From contig CAJNOJ010000369.1 of the NCBI GenBank assembly GCA_905250025.1, positions 1 through 64,000 of the forward strand: DNA of 64,000 bases, read 5' to 3'. Source of the stretch: Adineta ricciae (taxonomy: Eukaryota > Rotifera > Eurotatoria > Adinetida > Adinetidae). Made by a program: the position numbers and the translations under genes. Below are positions 46,491-57,639 of this stretch, piece after piece. The notes below the pieces were generated by a model that was not told where the DNA came from, did not search any database, and saw only the letters and a list, made by a program, of their open reading frames with translations. Positions within the stretch are counted from its first letter, which is position 1. Each line of letters opens with the position of its first letter.

Positions 46491-46708
46491 GCAGTCGTTT
46501 CTGTCGAAACTAGGTGAACTCCGTCGTTTAATAACAGATTTCGTTCTTCTTTTATTATGACTACAATTCGAAGGATTTGACAGAAGAAAATAATCCGCGA
46601 ACACATCTCAATGCATACGAGAAACAGAAATAGAAATAAATAAACATCGACATACATAAGAAGAATTCGTTCGATTGAAAAAATCCCTTTCTAAAATGAA
46701 TCATTTAA

Positions 46709-47093
46709 TTATTTATTGCGCTCAAAAAATAGCACAGGCACGTGACGAGATTTGTTATTCAAAGAATAAACTGATGAATCATTGAATTCATGCCATTGAT
46801 TAGTACATGGATGCTTGCCTTGGGTGATAGAATGATCTGAGTAAGCCATGTCACTACGATTCGATACACCAAATAGATTGAAACTCGCGACAGACCCTAA
46901 ACATACGTAAGACTATTCAATCACTTCTCTTAAAAGGCAGATTACCTTCATAACTTTCGGACGCCACATCGATTAGATCATTAAGATTGAGATCGTTGAT
47001 TGTCAAGTCCACACGAGTATTCAATTTCGTTTGACTGCGAGTTTGTGAAAAACGTTTTCGACGAAGTACGAGAACGTCCGAATACTTTCTGAA
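46709..47093 (-). pseudogene. ubiquitin-specific protease C-terminal relic
   Basis: Two minus-strand exon-like pieces, 47093-46946 and 46896-46709, join in phase 1. The first reads YSDVLVLRRKRFSQ ... KLNTRVDLTINDLNLNDLI, resembling the USP segment before the catalytic His (vhLKRF ... VdfPi..LdL). The second reads SVASFNLFGVSNRS ... CTNQWHEFNDSSV, like the Y-L-Y-A-V-S-N and W-x-x-F-D-D-S-x-V blocks. Between them the usual G-G-H-Y-T catalytic His box is replaced (SDMAYSDHSITQG), and no Cys-box exon was found upstream. A stop precedes the first piece at 47096-47094. I read it as a decayed or catalytically dead USP. Confidence 0.55.
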
Positions 47094-48671
47094 TCAAGAA
47101 CTTGTTCGTACATCATTGTTTCTGTTTATACTTTGTACACAGATAAAAGAACAATTTCGTCGGATGATCAGCATGCATACTCTTCTCCTGCCGGCTTTTC
47201 ATTTCCATCCAAATCTTCTTTGCTTACAAACAATTGAATGCATTCCTGAACATTGCTCGAATCTTTCGCTGGTATTCTTGAACGTTCATCGGCTAGAGTG
47301 GATATTTAAATCATGTACAAGAAGCAGAAGATGTATTTCAGATAGTTTTCTTTTATTCTTTTGTGAAAATAAACAACAATGCAATCATGGATATATTTGT
47401 TGACCGCTTGTGTTTTCTAGAAATATGTATGTGAACAATGTGTTGTAAAACTTGGATCGCTTTCTTACGATCAATGAAGCGAAAAAATCATGTTCCACGA
47501 AGAACCATGAATTTTTTCAACGTGTCGATAATTTCAGTCTCGAATTTGGCTTGTTCGAGATAGAATTTCGATGTGTCTTTTGTTTGTGTGTCAATATTTT
47601 CATTCTGAATCATTGTTTGATACGATTTGGCTCTTTGCTCCAATAGATTTTCGGCATCTTTTAAGCTATGTGTCTACAGAAATGAACAAGTTAAGCTATC
47701 GAGGTATTTTGAATTTTCTTACGCTAATATCGGTAATAGTAAGCGTACGAAGAAACGCTTCGATCGACATTTTGGGTATATCTAGATGAAAAGAGAAAGA
47801 AACTATTTATACTGTGGCCTGCAAAGCTATTAACATATCTCTCCGTTCTTTTAATGTATTTTCTTCTAGATGTGATTACTTTTCTTTGTTTTCCTCTGAT
47901 GTCTATGCCTCGAAAACGAATACATTTATCTAGCTTGAAATAGAGAGAGAAGAATCGAAACATCATACCTCGAGAATATTTTGATCACGTCCGTTTTCGT
48001 TAATGAACAGAGTCCATGGCGATGGACGGTCTTCCCAACATTTTATACCTCAGTCAGACCACTTTGTGGTTGTGATAACCTCGTCGAGTTAACCATAGAA
48101 AATCTCGCAGAGAAAAAACACATTTTCCTTCTCAATCGAATAAATATCGTCTCTTACTTACTTGACTTTCAAGCCATCAAAGTATCTCACATGTCATAGA
48201 CGACATTCCGTAGCAGACAAACGTTCAACCTTCGTGACTTGAATGGTCGACGATCGAGTATGATGTTTCACGGACATATCACAATAATATTGTGTGATAA
48301 CTAATGTTCGTGCTGAATCTCGATATTCTTGGTACATCATATCGAAGCCAAACATAACCCTCTTCACCACTATAATGATTTATGTTAGTTGACCAACTAG
48401 CGTTTGAAAATCTCATCAGCGCTCTTCTTCAATGTTCCAGCTGACATAAAAAAGAACAGAAACGTGATTTCGCTTAGATAATTAGTTGTTTGTTCTCTCC
48501 AGAGATGAGAATAAAATCTAGAAATTTTATAAGCTTTAGGCCATCATGTACTTGCACATAACCCAACAGGACTCATATCTTCATTCGTTCAATAGATCGA
48601 AATGACAATGGCTTTTAAAAATGACTTTGCAGAAGGTTCGTGATTGCTGCTTCCATCGTTTCTATTTAATC
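47094..48671 (-). other. region with scattered exon-like minus-strand pieces, gene not identified
   Basis: Minus-strand open stretches bounded by plausible splice sites include SLKDAENLLEQRAKSYQTM (near 47640), MSIEAFLRTLTITDIS (near 47770-47720), ENTLKERRDMLIALQAT (near 47865-47810), WTLFINENGRDQNILE (near 48010-47970) and FDMMYQEYRDSARTLVITQ (near 48330-48270) followed by ERLSATECRL and an in-frame TGA. They look like parts of one or more multi-exon genes upstream of the USP relic, now broken by stops. I do not recognise the family. Confidence 0.35.
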
Positions 48672-48852
48672 CTATTCAGTTGAACAATCAGTCGGCCAAT
48701 AAGAGAAATTCGTGTTTTCTTGAAATGTTTCAGGCGGTGGAGTAGCACACACATCTTCTAGTGCTGATATACGTCTGAATAAGCAACGATCATTACGGGC
48801 ACAGGCGCAATATTCATTGAGGAACAACTGCTGAGTCAACACCTACGGTGGT
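48672..48852 (-). pseudogene. Cys-containing exon relic
   Basis: A minus-strand stretch of about 60 codons (QQLFLNEYCACARNDRC, then ISALEDVCATPPPETFQ, ending NFSYWPTDCSTE stop) has the look of a secreted Cys-rich domain. No start codon or partner exon was found. Part of it (48640-48740) resembles 51405-51480. Confidence 0.35.
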
Positions 48853-49205
48853 GCATTAAGTATCAAAGATATAAAAAATATTTATTAATGTCGTTCGAAC
48901 GAATCGTTTGTATATGCGTCACGTATTACATAAGCAGTAAAATCATTGGTGATCGATCTGAAACCATTTTGTATATAATCATGCATCACATTCATCCTCA
49001 AGAACGAAGTGGGAGGAAACCACGACGGTTATCAAACAAAAATTTCGTTGTGTTCATTTCGTATACTATCAACATGGCTAGCTGTTGAACTTCAGCAAGA
49101 AAAGATGATGAATATTCATATCGATTGGTTCATTCTTAATTGATCTAGTGTATATCTTTAGTTCAATGTGAACATGTCATTGTTCCTGTAGACGACGAAG
49201 AGGAA
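48853..49205. other. upstream region of the F-box gene
   Basis: Non-coding, AT-rich, no clear TATA box; nothing recognised. Confidence 0.35.
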
Positions 49206-50952
49206 ATGGAAAGAAATATGTATATAAAGAATGACAGAAATTCATCCGTACATACAGACATGAGCGAATCTAATAATAATCTACTTCATCTACCCGATGA
49301 AATCTTCCTCATCATTTTCAAAGAACTCACCATGCTTGATGTGTTCTCTTCACTTGTGAATGTTGATCGACGTTTTCATCGACTAGCAATGGATTCTCGT
49401 TATGTTCGTGATTTTGATCTCACTGACACGAGAATGATTAGATCACTCTGCAATCAATCTTCAATTGATACTCGGTTCCTTCCGCGATTCAGTGAAGAAA
49501 TCTTACCTCGAATTCATCGTCATGTCCATCAACTTACTCTCGAGCAGTCTTCGATCAAGTCGCTTCTAACTGTCAATTATCCTCACCTCGATTCACTGTC
49601 ATTGATCAATCTCGAAGAAGAAGTGCTTTATCAATATGTAACTGGTAGAGTCTTTCGACTTTGATTCTCTCAAAAGATAGAATCGATGTTTTTGTTTCTA
49701 GATGATGTAGTACTTCGTGCTCTTTTCAAACAGGTGACAAAACTTAACATTGACATGAAGAAATCGAAAGAGAGTCTCTCTAATACTGTTCGAAACATTT
49801 TCGCATTAATCATCTCTCACTGTACACAATTAACGGATTTGAATTTTTGTTATATGTTCACTCTGGGACAGTGTGAGGCGTTAGTTTACACTATTCCACG
49901 AGAAAGTAATATTTCTTCCAGTTTAACAAAATTGAAAATCAGTGTCCCCACGTTCATCGATTGTGTTTATCTTCTTGATGGGCGCTTCGAATGTTTATCG
50001 ACATATATTGTCAAAGTTGGACACATTTTTGATATACAATGGAATATCCATGGAGGAGTAAGTCGAATTTCCAACGATCATTTTCACTCCTCAAATAAAA
50101 TCATTTTCTGTTGTATAGAAACCGCTTCCAAAACTGAAATGTTTTTCATTGATTAGTTTCGAGAGGACACCTGATTATGACAAGCTTGTTGTTCCTTTAC
50201 TTCGTCGGATGATCAATCTGGAAGAACTACAGTTATTTTTATCCGTATTAATACGCGAATCGTTTTGTATTGATGGCTATGGCTTATGGCACGACTTTGT
50301 CGGTCGTATGACGCAGCTGAGGAAGTTTACTTTTAACATCTATACAACCGTGTGGTTTCGGAGCATGGATATTGCAATTCCATGGAATGAATTTATTCAA
50401 AGCACTTTCCATGGAAGAAACTATCCATCAGTAGCAGCATATGTTACGAAGAAACCAAATTGGTGTGACCATGACTGTCACATATACTCTCTTCCATATG
50501 ATTTCGAATATTACCATGATCTAGACAATCACTTTCCCGGTGGCATGTTTTCTAAAGTTCGACTATTGAAGATGCGTGACAGCGTGTCCTTCAAACATCG
50601 CTTATTCGAGGTTGTCGCTCACGATTTTCCGTTCCTCGAGTTCCTGCGAATATCAAATACGAAGCCTATGGAAGACAAAGAAGATTCTTGTGCATCCATC
50701 GCATTTCCTTGTCTAACATTTCTCGATCTCCGTGATGCACATGTTGACTATGCTGAAATGTTACTCTTGCAAACAAAAACTCATCTTCCATGTTTATTGA
50801 ATCTCTCGGTGGAGTGGAATCAACTCACAAATATCACCAAGAACTTCACTGAAAAGCCGACACAGTTCAATCTGAAGAGATTGAAATGTCTTGATGTCTG
50901 TCAACCGTTCGTTCGTCCTGAAGGCTTTGATCAATACTGTCCTTTTCTCTAA
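49206..50952 (+). CDS. F-box protein with LRR-like C-terminus, 542 aa
   Basis: Three exons, 49206-49644, 49702-50057 and 50119-50952 (introns of 57 and 61 bp, phases 1 and 0). The N-terminal F-box (residues ~26-70) reads LLHLPDEIFLIIFKEL and FSSLVNVDRRFHRLAMDSR. The rest is long, Leu-rich and repetitive with LRR-like strands (LDSLSLINL, LTDLNFCYM, LPCLLNLSVEW). F-box proteins are substrate receptors of SCF ubiquitin ligases; this one would bind Skp1 through the F-box and its substrate through the C-terminal part. Rotifers carry many such genes. Its last exon is duplicated at 29075-29265. A stop directly after QYCPFL ends both. Confidence 0.82.
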
Positions 50953-51974
50953 TTGTTGTCAATAAAAGATCGAAATCCGAATCATTCTATGATTGATTAT
51001 GCGCACGCTTGTTTGTTGAAGTTGATGGAGAGGAAAGTTAAAAAGCAGAACAAACAAGATGGAAGGCGAGTGTAGAATGATGAAATTCTCGGCGAGGAAA
51101 TTGAACGTTTAAAAGTACATTTTACTCCTACAAATAGAACTATTATTGCCAATAGTATTCTTATTTTGAAGGACATGAATAGTAAAAATATCGGGCACGA
51201 CAAACACCGTCTCACTCTTATCTAAATGATAAAGCCACCAATTCCATGAGGTTCATTAGATTCACTATTAGACCTGATGAATGACAGCTTCTGAGGTGAA
51301 AATTCTAGGTCTGAAATAATGCCGAACAGCAGAGCTCATTTCAAGAGAACAAACTGTATTGAAAGAATGGTTCAAATAATGGATAATAGCTTTAAAGGAG
51401 ATTTCTGACCGTTGCTTTCATCGTTTTGATAGAAGTCTATTCGATTGATGAGTTGACCAAGCAATAGAGGAAGGTTGTCTTTTTTTATCGTTTGTTGTTG
51501 TCGTTCCATAGGCAAAGCGTTCGTTCGCCAATGTCAAGAGACGAAAAGAGCGAGAAAGACAAGGAAGCCTAGGAAAAGAAGAAATTATTTGGTAGGCTTT
51601 GTAGTAGTAGTAATACTGTTCCTATTGCGTGTGCACATTTATGTTTACTAACAAAGCATGTCAAGAATAACAAAATCGATCCGAATGATCTACAAGTAAG
51701 TTCGGAACAATCTCCCTTCCGAACATTTACACGATTTCTACTAATAAATTTCTCGACAATTATCTCAAACATCAGTATTTATCTTCCCATAGCACAGCGA
51801 ATATCTTCTCGATAATAGTAATACGATGGGTCGAAAGAAATAGAATATATTACTTGTTGTTTTCATCTAAGTGATTCCTCAATTCATAGGCAGAAAGCAA
51901 CTAGAAATAACTATGCCATGGTATTAGTTTTCGTTTATGAATTATGTCTTCTCAAACAATATAGCCTGATTTCT
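50953..51974. other. non-coding downstream of F-box gene
   Basis: Counterpart of 29266-30219. The short segment 51405-51480 resembles 48640-48740. No gene recognised. Confidence 0.4.
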
Positions 51975-53090
51975 GAGTAGGAATTTCGGTTGGAATAGCT
52001 TATGAGTATCATCGGTGAGTTTCTGAACTTGGGTTCCATTCAGCAGGTAAATCTTCGATGATACTGTCGAAGGATTAATAGAGATCGCTTGCGAAAATGG
52101 AATTAATCTGTTCGATACTGGTGGAAAGTAAGACTTACTCGTTTGTACAGAAAATACTCGGTAATGAGAAGTTCGTTAGAGCGGAAATAAGTCTGGGCAA
52201 AATCTCGAAGAAGAAATGGAAAAGATCAACCTACGTTGTTTCAACAAAACTATACTGGGGTGGAAAGAAATGAAAGTTTTCTTCTCTTTGAAATGCCTAA
52301 TCTTGGATTTCGCTAGATCGTCAACGGAAAAAGATCTCTCACGAAAACATATTATCGCATGTTTAAAATCTAGTCTCGATCGTCTACAACTGGATTATGT
52401 CGATACTGTCCTTGCGAACAAACTCGACAGTTCCGTACCGATTGAAGGTAGATTTTCTCTTATTCGGAGAACAAAACGCCTATTTTCCTTTTTCTATTCC
52501 TTGGAGAAATTGTTTTTGCATTTACTCAATTGATAGATAATAATTTTCGCTTCTACGGGGGCACATCACGATAGTCCCCCATGGAAATACTGGTAAAGTG
52601 AAACAAACGTTGACCACTGTTTGAAATCTTCTCTCTCTCGATAATTCAGCTTAATTCCACCTATTTCTGAGCAAGCGTAGTACAATTCATTTCAATGGGA
52701 AAAGGGCCGAAGTACTTTTGCCCGATGCTTTTCAAAAGATACGCATCAGCACCATGACTTACTCACATTCAAGAGCTGCACTTAAAGTAAGTCACAATCA
52801 TTTTCAGAAAAAGAGCTCGCAGCGTTTATTGTAGGGTCACGGATTATTAAAAGAAATAGTTCTGAATGAAGAACGTCGAAAACTAGTAATTCCAGCGTTG
52901 ACATTCGATTGTACAGTTTCCCAATTAGTTATCGGTAAATATCACATCAATCTTATTCCCTCTAATGGTTTCGTTTGTAGCCTGATGTTTGAAGAATGAT
53001 AGCGTACATTGTGTCTTACTCGGTGCTTCATCTGTTGAGCAACTATACGAATATCTCAATTCTTTACATGAAAATATCGAATTTAGGAAC
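51975..53090 (+). pseudogene. Kv-channel beta subunit (aldo-keto reductase) relic, block B' copy
   Basis: The fuller of two relics. Order of recognisable pieces: YRNLG-like FLSRNFG near 51975, IFDDTVEGLIEIACENG and LFDTG near 52055-52115, SLGKISKKK and STYVVSTKLYWGGK near 52190-52265, STEKDLSRKHIIACLKSSLD and LQLDYVDTVLANKLDSS near 52325-52440 (ends at a GT donor), SEQA...FQ and ARC/PDAFQKI with MTYSHSRAALK near 52650-52790 (again a GT donor), ERRKLVIPALTFDCTVSQL near 52875-52935, and HCVLLGASSVEQLYEYLNS near 53010-53070. This follows the Kv-beta order from beta-barrel start to C-terminal helix. Old intron sites are visible, so it is a decayed genomic copy, not a retrocopy. Confidence 0.8.
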
Positions 53091-53285
53091 TAAATAAACA
53101 TGTTCATTGTCAATCAATCGTTGACCATATGCCAAAGTAATATTGGAAGATTTAATAAGAAAGAAAATAACTAATACGAACGATTATTTAATAGAATTTG
53201 TTGAGTTACATGAAGAATACGAAAGATTGACCAGAGAACACTTTGACTAGATATTTAGAAGAAAATTTTTTTGATTTTCCATTTG
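53091..53285 (-). pseudogene. internally deleted fragment of a GPCR-e-like gene
   Basis: Same structure as 31041-31265, abutting the Kv-beta relic at the same point, but with an additional deletion (the ALTNGI-equivalent stretch is missing). Derived from the GPCR-e type at 44066. Confidence 0.7.
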
Positions 53286-54654
53286 AAATGTAAAAAGGAA
53301 AAAAAGGATAAAGTAGAACAGGTTTTATATAGAAAATTTTAATTAAAGAAAGTGAGATTTTATCTTCATCTTAATATAAGATTTTATTATTAACACTTCT
53401 TTCACGACTCATCCTCTTCACACTCGTATCTTCGAGATAAGAAGTGGAAGATGTGTTCAGAAAGTTTATACTACTTTCACATTGTTTCATTGCGTAGAAA
53501 TGTTTGAAGAGTCAAACTTCATCTTTATACAAACAAAATAAGAATTTTGTGTATTCAAGTCTCTCTGAAATCGAGTATTGCACTGTATTAGAACTAAAAA
53601 GAAACAAAAGGCATCATCATTTTCTTAAGAACTATTTTCACATGCATAAATTGTTATTAAAACATCTATTTTCAAAATGAGTCTTTTATAAAATCTAACA
53701 GATGCAAAATATGCGACGTGCGATATAAACAAAAACCGAACAGCAATGGCAAAACCAGGAGGAAGCCAAATGGATAATTGTCGATTTCATTTCGACCTTC
53801 GCCTATTGAGAAATTTAGTTTTTGCAACTTTTCTATTTATCTTTCGGTAAGATATTCATTGATCTTTTTCTCCCATTTGAATTTAATGTGCAATTCTTGT
53901 ATAAGAAAAAAGTGGCTAAGAACTGACTAGGTCTCATCAAAAGAGCTTCATCTTGATTAATTTTCAACTACAAAACAGATAACTAATGATCAAGTTTTTC
54001 CTCGTTTTTACATGAACATGGATGTTTAGCTCATTGAAATTTGAAAAATGACGTTAATCGTCCGAGTTTCATATTTCTCAAGAAAAGAACACCATGTTAC
54101 GTTTTTGTTCGGCCCCGTCAATAAAATTTTTTCCCATCTACCAGTCATTTTTTTTCGATACAAGTAAAATTTGCTGATTGATATAAAAATCTTGATTGCG
54201 CCACTGCTAGACACAACATCTCCACTGATAAGGTGATGTTACTAGTTCTCGGACTGAAAAATACTCCAAGTCCTTAAAATATTTTTATCTTTCCATCTGT
54301 ATTTTCAATTTGCTGGCTCTATTAGGCCTTATAAAAAATTAAAACTAGCTAATATATCCTTCGATATAATTTTTGTTTCATTCTTGAGGTAAATCACAAC
54401 CATCATTACACTCAGCGTCATCTCGTTTGTGCATATAGATCTCGGACGGCGTTGTTTTGTATTTGAAGGCTTGTAATAATCCAAAATTTCTGTGGCATGT
54501 GTCATCATTTAGAGTATTTATATTGAAGATTTTATTTTGAAAAACTTACTGTCAAAAATTTAGATTATTTATTTTTCTGAGAGAAATCTTGTTCTTGAAA
54601 CATAAACGTATTCTACCAAACCATCAAACATCTTTCAACATACTACCCCCTGCC
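53286..54654. other. non-coding upstream region of GPCR-c'
   Basis: Counterpart of 31266-32261 and of 45060-46384; longer than the block B copy because the stretch 53640-54000 is retained. No gene recognised. Confidence 0.45.
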
Positions 54655-55612
54655 ATGCTTTTGTCATATATCAGTCAACAAACGACCATCTATGCTGGTT
54701 GTTCTCTTGTTTTCATTGGTATCCTTGGCAACTCAATGAATATTTCCGTCTTTTGAACTGTTCCATCCTACCGAATCACTTCTTGTACGTTCTATTTTCT
54801 TATCAGTTCTATCTTCAACATTGCATACATCGTCATCAATCTCATTTCACGCATTGTTAGTGCCGGATTCGGTATTGATCCTACACGAACATCCCTTGCA
54901 TGGTGTAAATTCAGACAGTTCTGCTTATATGCACTTCTTTTGATCACAGTCACATGCGCATGTTTAGCAGCCATTGATCAATACTTCGCATCATCACAGA
55001 ATGTGAGAATTCGTCGCTGGAGTAACATCCGATGGGCTCGTCGAATTGTCGTTATTATCTGGTGTATTCATGGCATCCCACCTATCTTGTATTCAAATAT
55101 CTCGCCTACAACAAAAGCCTGTGGAAATATGAATGCAAGATATGCTGATTACATTCCTTTCTATCTGTTGGGTTTGATTTGTGCCATTCCCATCGTTGTA
55201 ATGGTGACATTCGGATATCTCACTTATCGCAACATTCATCTCACTCGTGCTCTTGTAAGACAATATGCTGATCGACAACTGGTTCGAATGGTTCTCTTTC
55301 AGATCATTCTTGTGATCATTAGCTTCTTTCCATATGGAATATACAGTGTGTATAGTTTGGTGACGACTGGATTAACCAAAGATAGTTACCGGTTATCACA
55401 AGAAGCATATGCACTAGCAGTTATCAGTCTCGTAACTTATTTTTATTATTGTGTAAGTGGCAAAATTGAAAAAGAGAAATTGCAATGATGGTTGTTGTTT
55501 ATTTTAGGGAAGCTGTTATGTATTCGTACTATCATCGAGTCGCTTTCGTCGATCTGTTCGAAACCAGATATTATATTGGTGGAATCCAACCCAAATCGAT
55601 CCAGCGATATGA
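54655..55612 (+). pseudogene. GPCR-c, block B' copy, with premature stop in TM1
   Basis: Exons 54655-55452 and 55508-55612. Codon 34 is TGA (54754-54756) where the intact gene at 32262 has TCA (Ser); the rest of the frame is open and TM2-TM7 are complete, so this is a recent nonsense allele or a base error. Exon 1 is 9 bp shorter, losing three Ile/Val codons in TM4 without shifting the frame. The middle (about 55010-55370) matches GPCR-d' at 56097 (SPTTKACGNMNARYADY, ALVRQYADRQ, SFFPYG) instead of GPCR-c, then returns to the GPCR-c type (LTKDSYRLSQEAYALAV). Confidence 0.8.
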
Positions 55613-56096
55613 CGAGCGATTATTTAATGTAGCTCAAGAAACGTGAACATAAAACTAGCAAGTGTTTTAGTTCTATTTTAACAATGGCAAGAAGAAGTGT
55701 ACAGAACAAGTAAATTGAAATTGACAGGCTTTATGATTCGATTACTTTCTATATGAATAAGTGATCATAAAAATAGTAGTGAAAACTACATGTATCCATT
55801 TGTGTCTACTGAGGACTTTTGCATCGAGTCAAACTCACCTCTGGTCGGATTGAGTTTTTAGATACTGATTTCACGCGTTGAAGGCGGCAATAAACGTGCT
55901 ATCAGAAAAAAACTACGAATTAATTCCACTGCTATTATTCCATTAAAAGAAGCGAAGCTTGTTTTAGAATGTTCAAACGTGGCACTTTTAATGATATATC
56001 GTTAAAAATCTTTTTTACTTTCTACATTGAACATAACGAGGTTTTCTCAGCGCCCTTAATAAAAGCAAGTTTATCTTCCAGCGATAGTGCTACATC
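55613..56096. other. intergenic between GPCR-c' and GPCR-d'
   Basis: Counterpart of 33229-33858 with about 150 bp deleted. Nothing else recognised. Confidence 0.4.
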
Positions 56097-57104
56097 ATGT
56101 CTCTGCTATACATCAGTCAACAAACGACTATCTATGCTGGTTGCTCTCTCGTTTTCATTGGTATGCTTGGCAACTCAATGAATATTCTCGTCTTTTCAAC
56201 TGTTCCGTCCTATCGAACAACATCTTGTACGTTCTATTTTCTCATTAGTTCTATCTTCAACATTGCATACATCGTCATCAATCTCATTTCACGCATTGTT
56301 AGTGCCGGATTCGGTATTGATCCTACACGAACATCTCTCGCCTGGTGTAAAACAAGACAGTTCTGTCTATTCACACTCAGTTTGATCACAATTACATGTT
56401 CATGCTTGGCAACCATCGATCAATACTTCGCATCATCACAGAATGTTCGAATTCGTCGTTGGAGTAACATCCGATGGGCTCGTCGATTCGTCGTCATTGT
56501 CATTATTATCTGGTGTATTCATGGCATCCCACCTATCTTGTATTCAGATATCTCGCCTACAACAAAAGCCTGTGGAAATATGAATGCAAGATATGCTGAT
56601 TACATTCCTTTCTATCTGTTGGGTTTGATTTGTGCCATTCCCATCGTTGTAATGGTGACATTCGGATATCTCACTTATCGCAACATTCATCTCACTCGTG
56701 CTCTTGTAAGACAATATGCTGATCGACAACTGGTTCGAATGGTTCTCTTTCAGATCATTCTTGTGATCATTAGCTTCTTTCCATATGGAACATACAGTGT
56801 GTATAATCTGGTGACGACTGGAATGCCAAAAGATGCTTATCGATTGTTCCAAGAAGCATTCGCAATAACAGTGCTTAGTCTTGTGCCTTATTTCTACTAT
56901 TGTGTAAGTGAAAGTATAAAGGAAGGAGAGAGTGATGAAGGATGTTTATTTGTTTAGGGAAGTTGTTATGTGTTTCTGATGTCGTCAAGTCGATTTCGTC
57001 GATCTGTTCGAAATCAAGTGTTATTCTGGCGCAGAACAGGTCAAGTAATTCCATTTCAAAGTGTAACGCATCCACAACCGGTATTTTCAAATAAAACTTA
57101 TTAA
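56097..57104 (+). CDS. GPCR-d, block B' copy, 317 aa
   Basis: Exons 56097-56903 and 56958-57104, phase 0, same lengths as the gene at 33859. Seven helices and the ATIDQYFASS motif are intact. Differences from 33859 include GMLGN for GILGN, RFVVIV for RIVVII, ALVRQ for TLARQ and SFFPYG for SFVPYG. The tail (RRTGQVIPFQSVTHPQ) agrees with GPCR-d, so it is the positional counterpart. Functional as far as can be seen. Confidence 0.88.
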
Positions 57105-57639
57105 CGAACTACTATTTCCGGGCATGGTGTTTTTGAGGGGAAGGTTTTTGATGGAATTAATCAAAGCAAATAAATATTCCATTATATTCATAGAAAATGT
57201 TCCTATTACACAAACAAACTAAAAAAAAGCCGATGCTGTTCTTAAAGTTAATCATCTGAAAGGCATATAAAGGGTATGCGCAAGGCTTTTTCTCAAAATA
57301 AATGCAACATAAAATGAAATCATGATAAAATGAAGCAGCACTCTACACAAGGACGTTAATTTGACTGAAATACCAATGTGTGTGCACACATCCATCTAAT
57401 CATCATCAATAAGAGAATGTATCTATTTACAATGTATTTTAATATCATCCCGTTGTCAAGGAGGTTGTTTCACAACGGTTTCAGTAGAATATCGTCATAA
57501 ATTCTACAACAAAACATTTTCAAACATATTGACACATGCTTAGATAAGATATGCGTCACATTGATTAAGTGATGTTGTATAAAAACACACCATTCTCTAT
57601 GTTTTATTTCGTTTCATCCTATAGCAAAGCAACATCTCA
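57105..57639. other. intergenic with TATA box
   Basis: Counterpart of 34867-35394. TATAAAAA at 57578-57585, about 55 bp before the next ATG. Nothing else recognised. Confidence 0.5.

Noticed and set aside
47116-47403. 95-codon plus-strand frame near the USP-like relic
   Set aside because: Composition is typical of chance frames and the protein-like signal in this region is on the minus strand.
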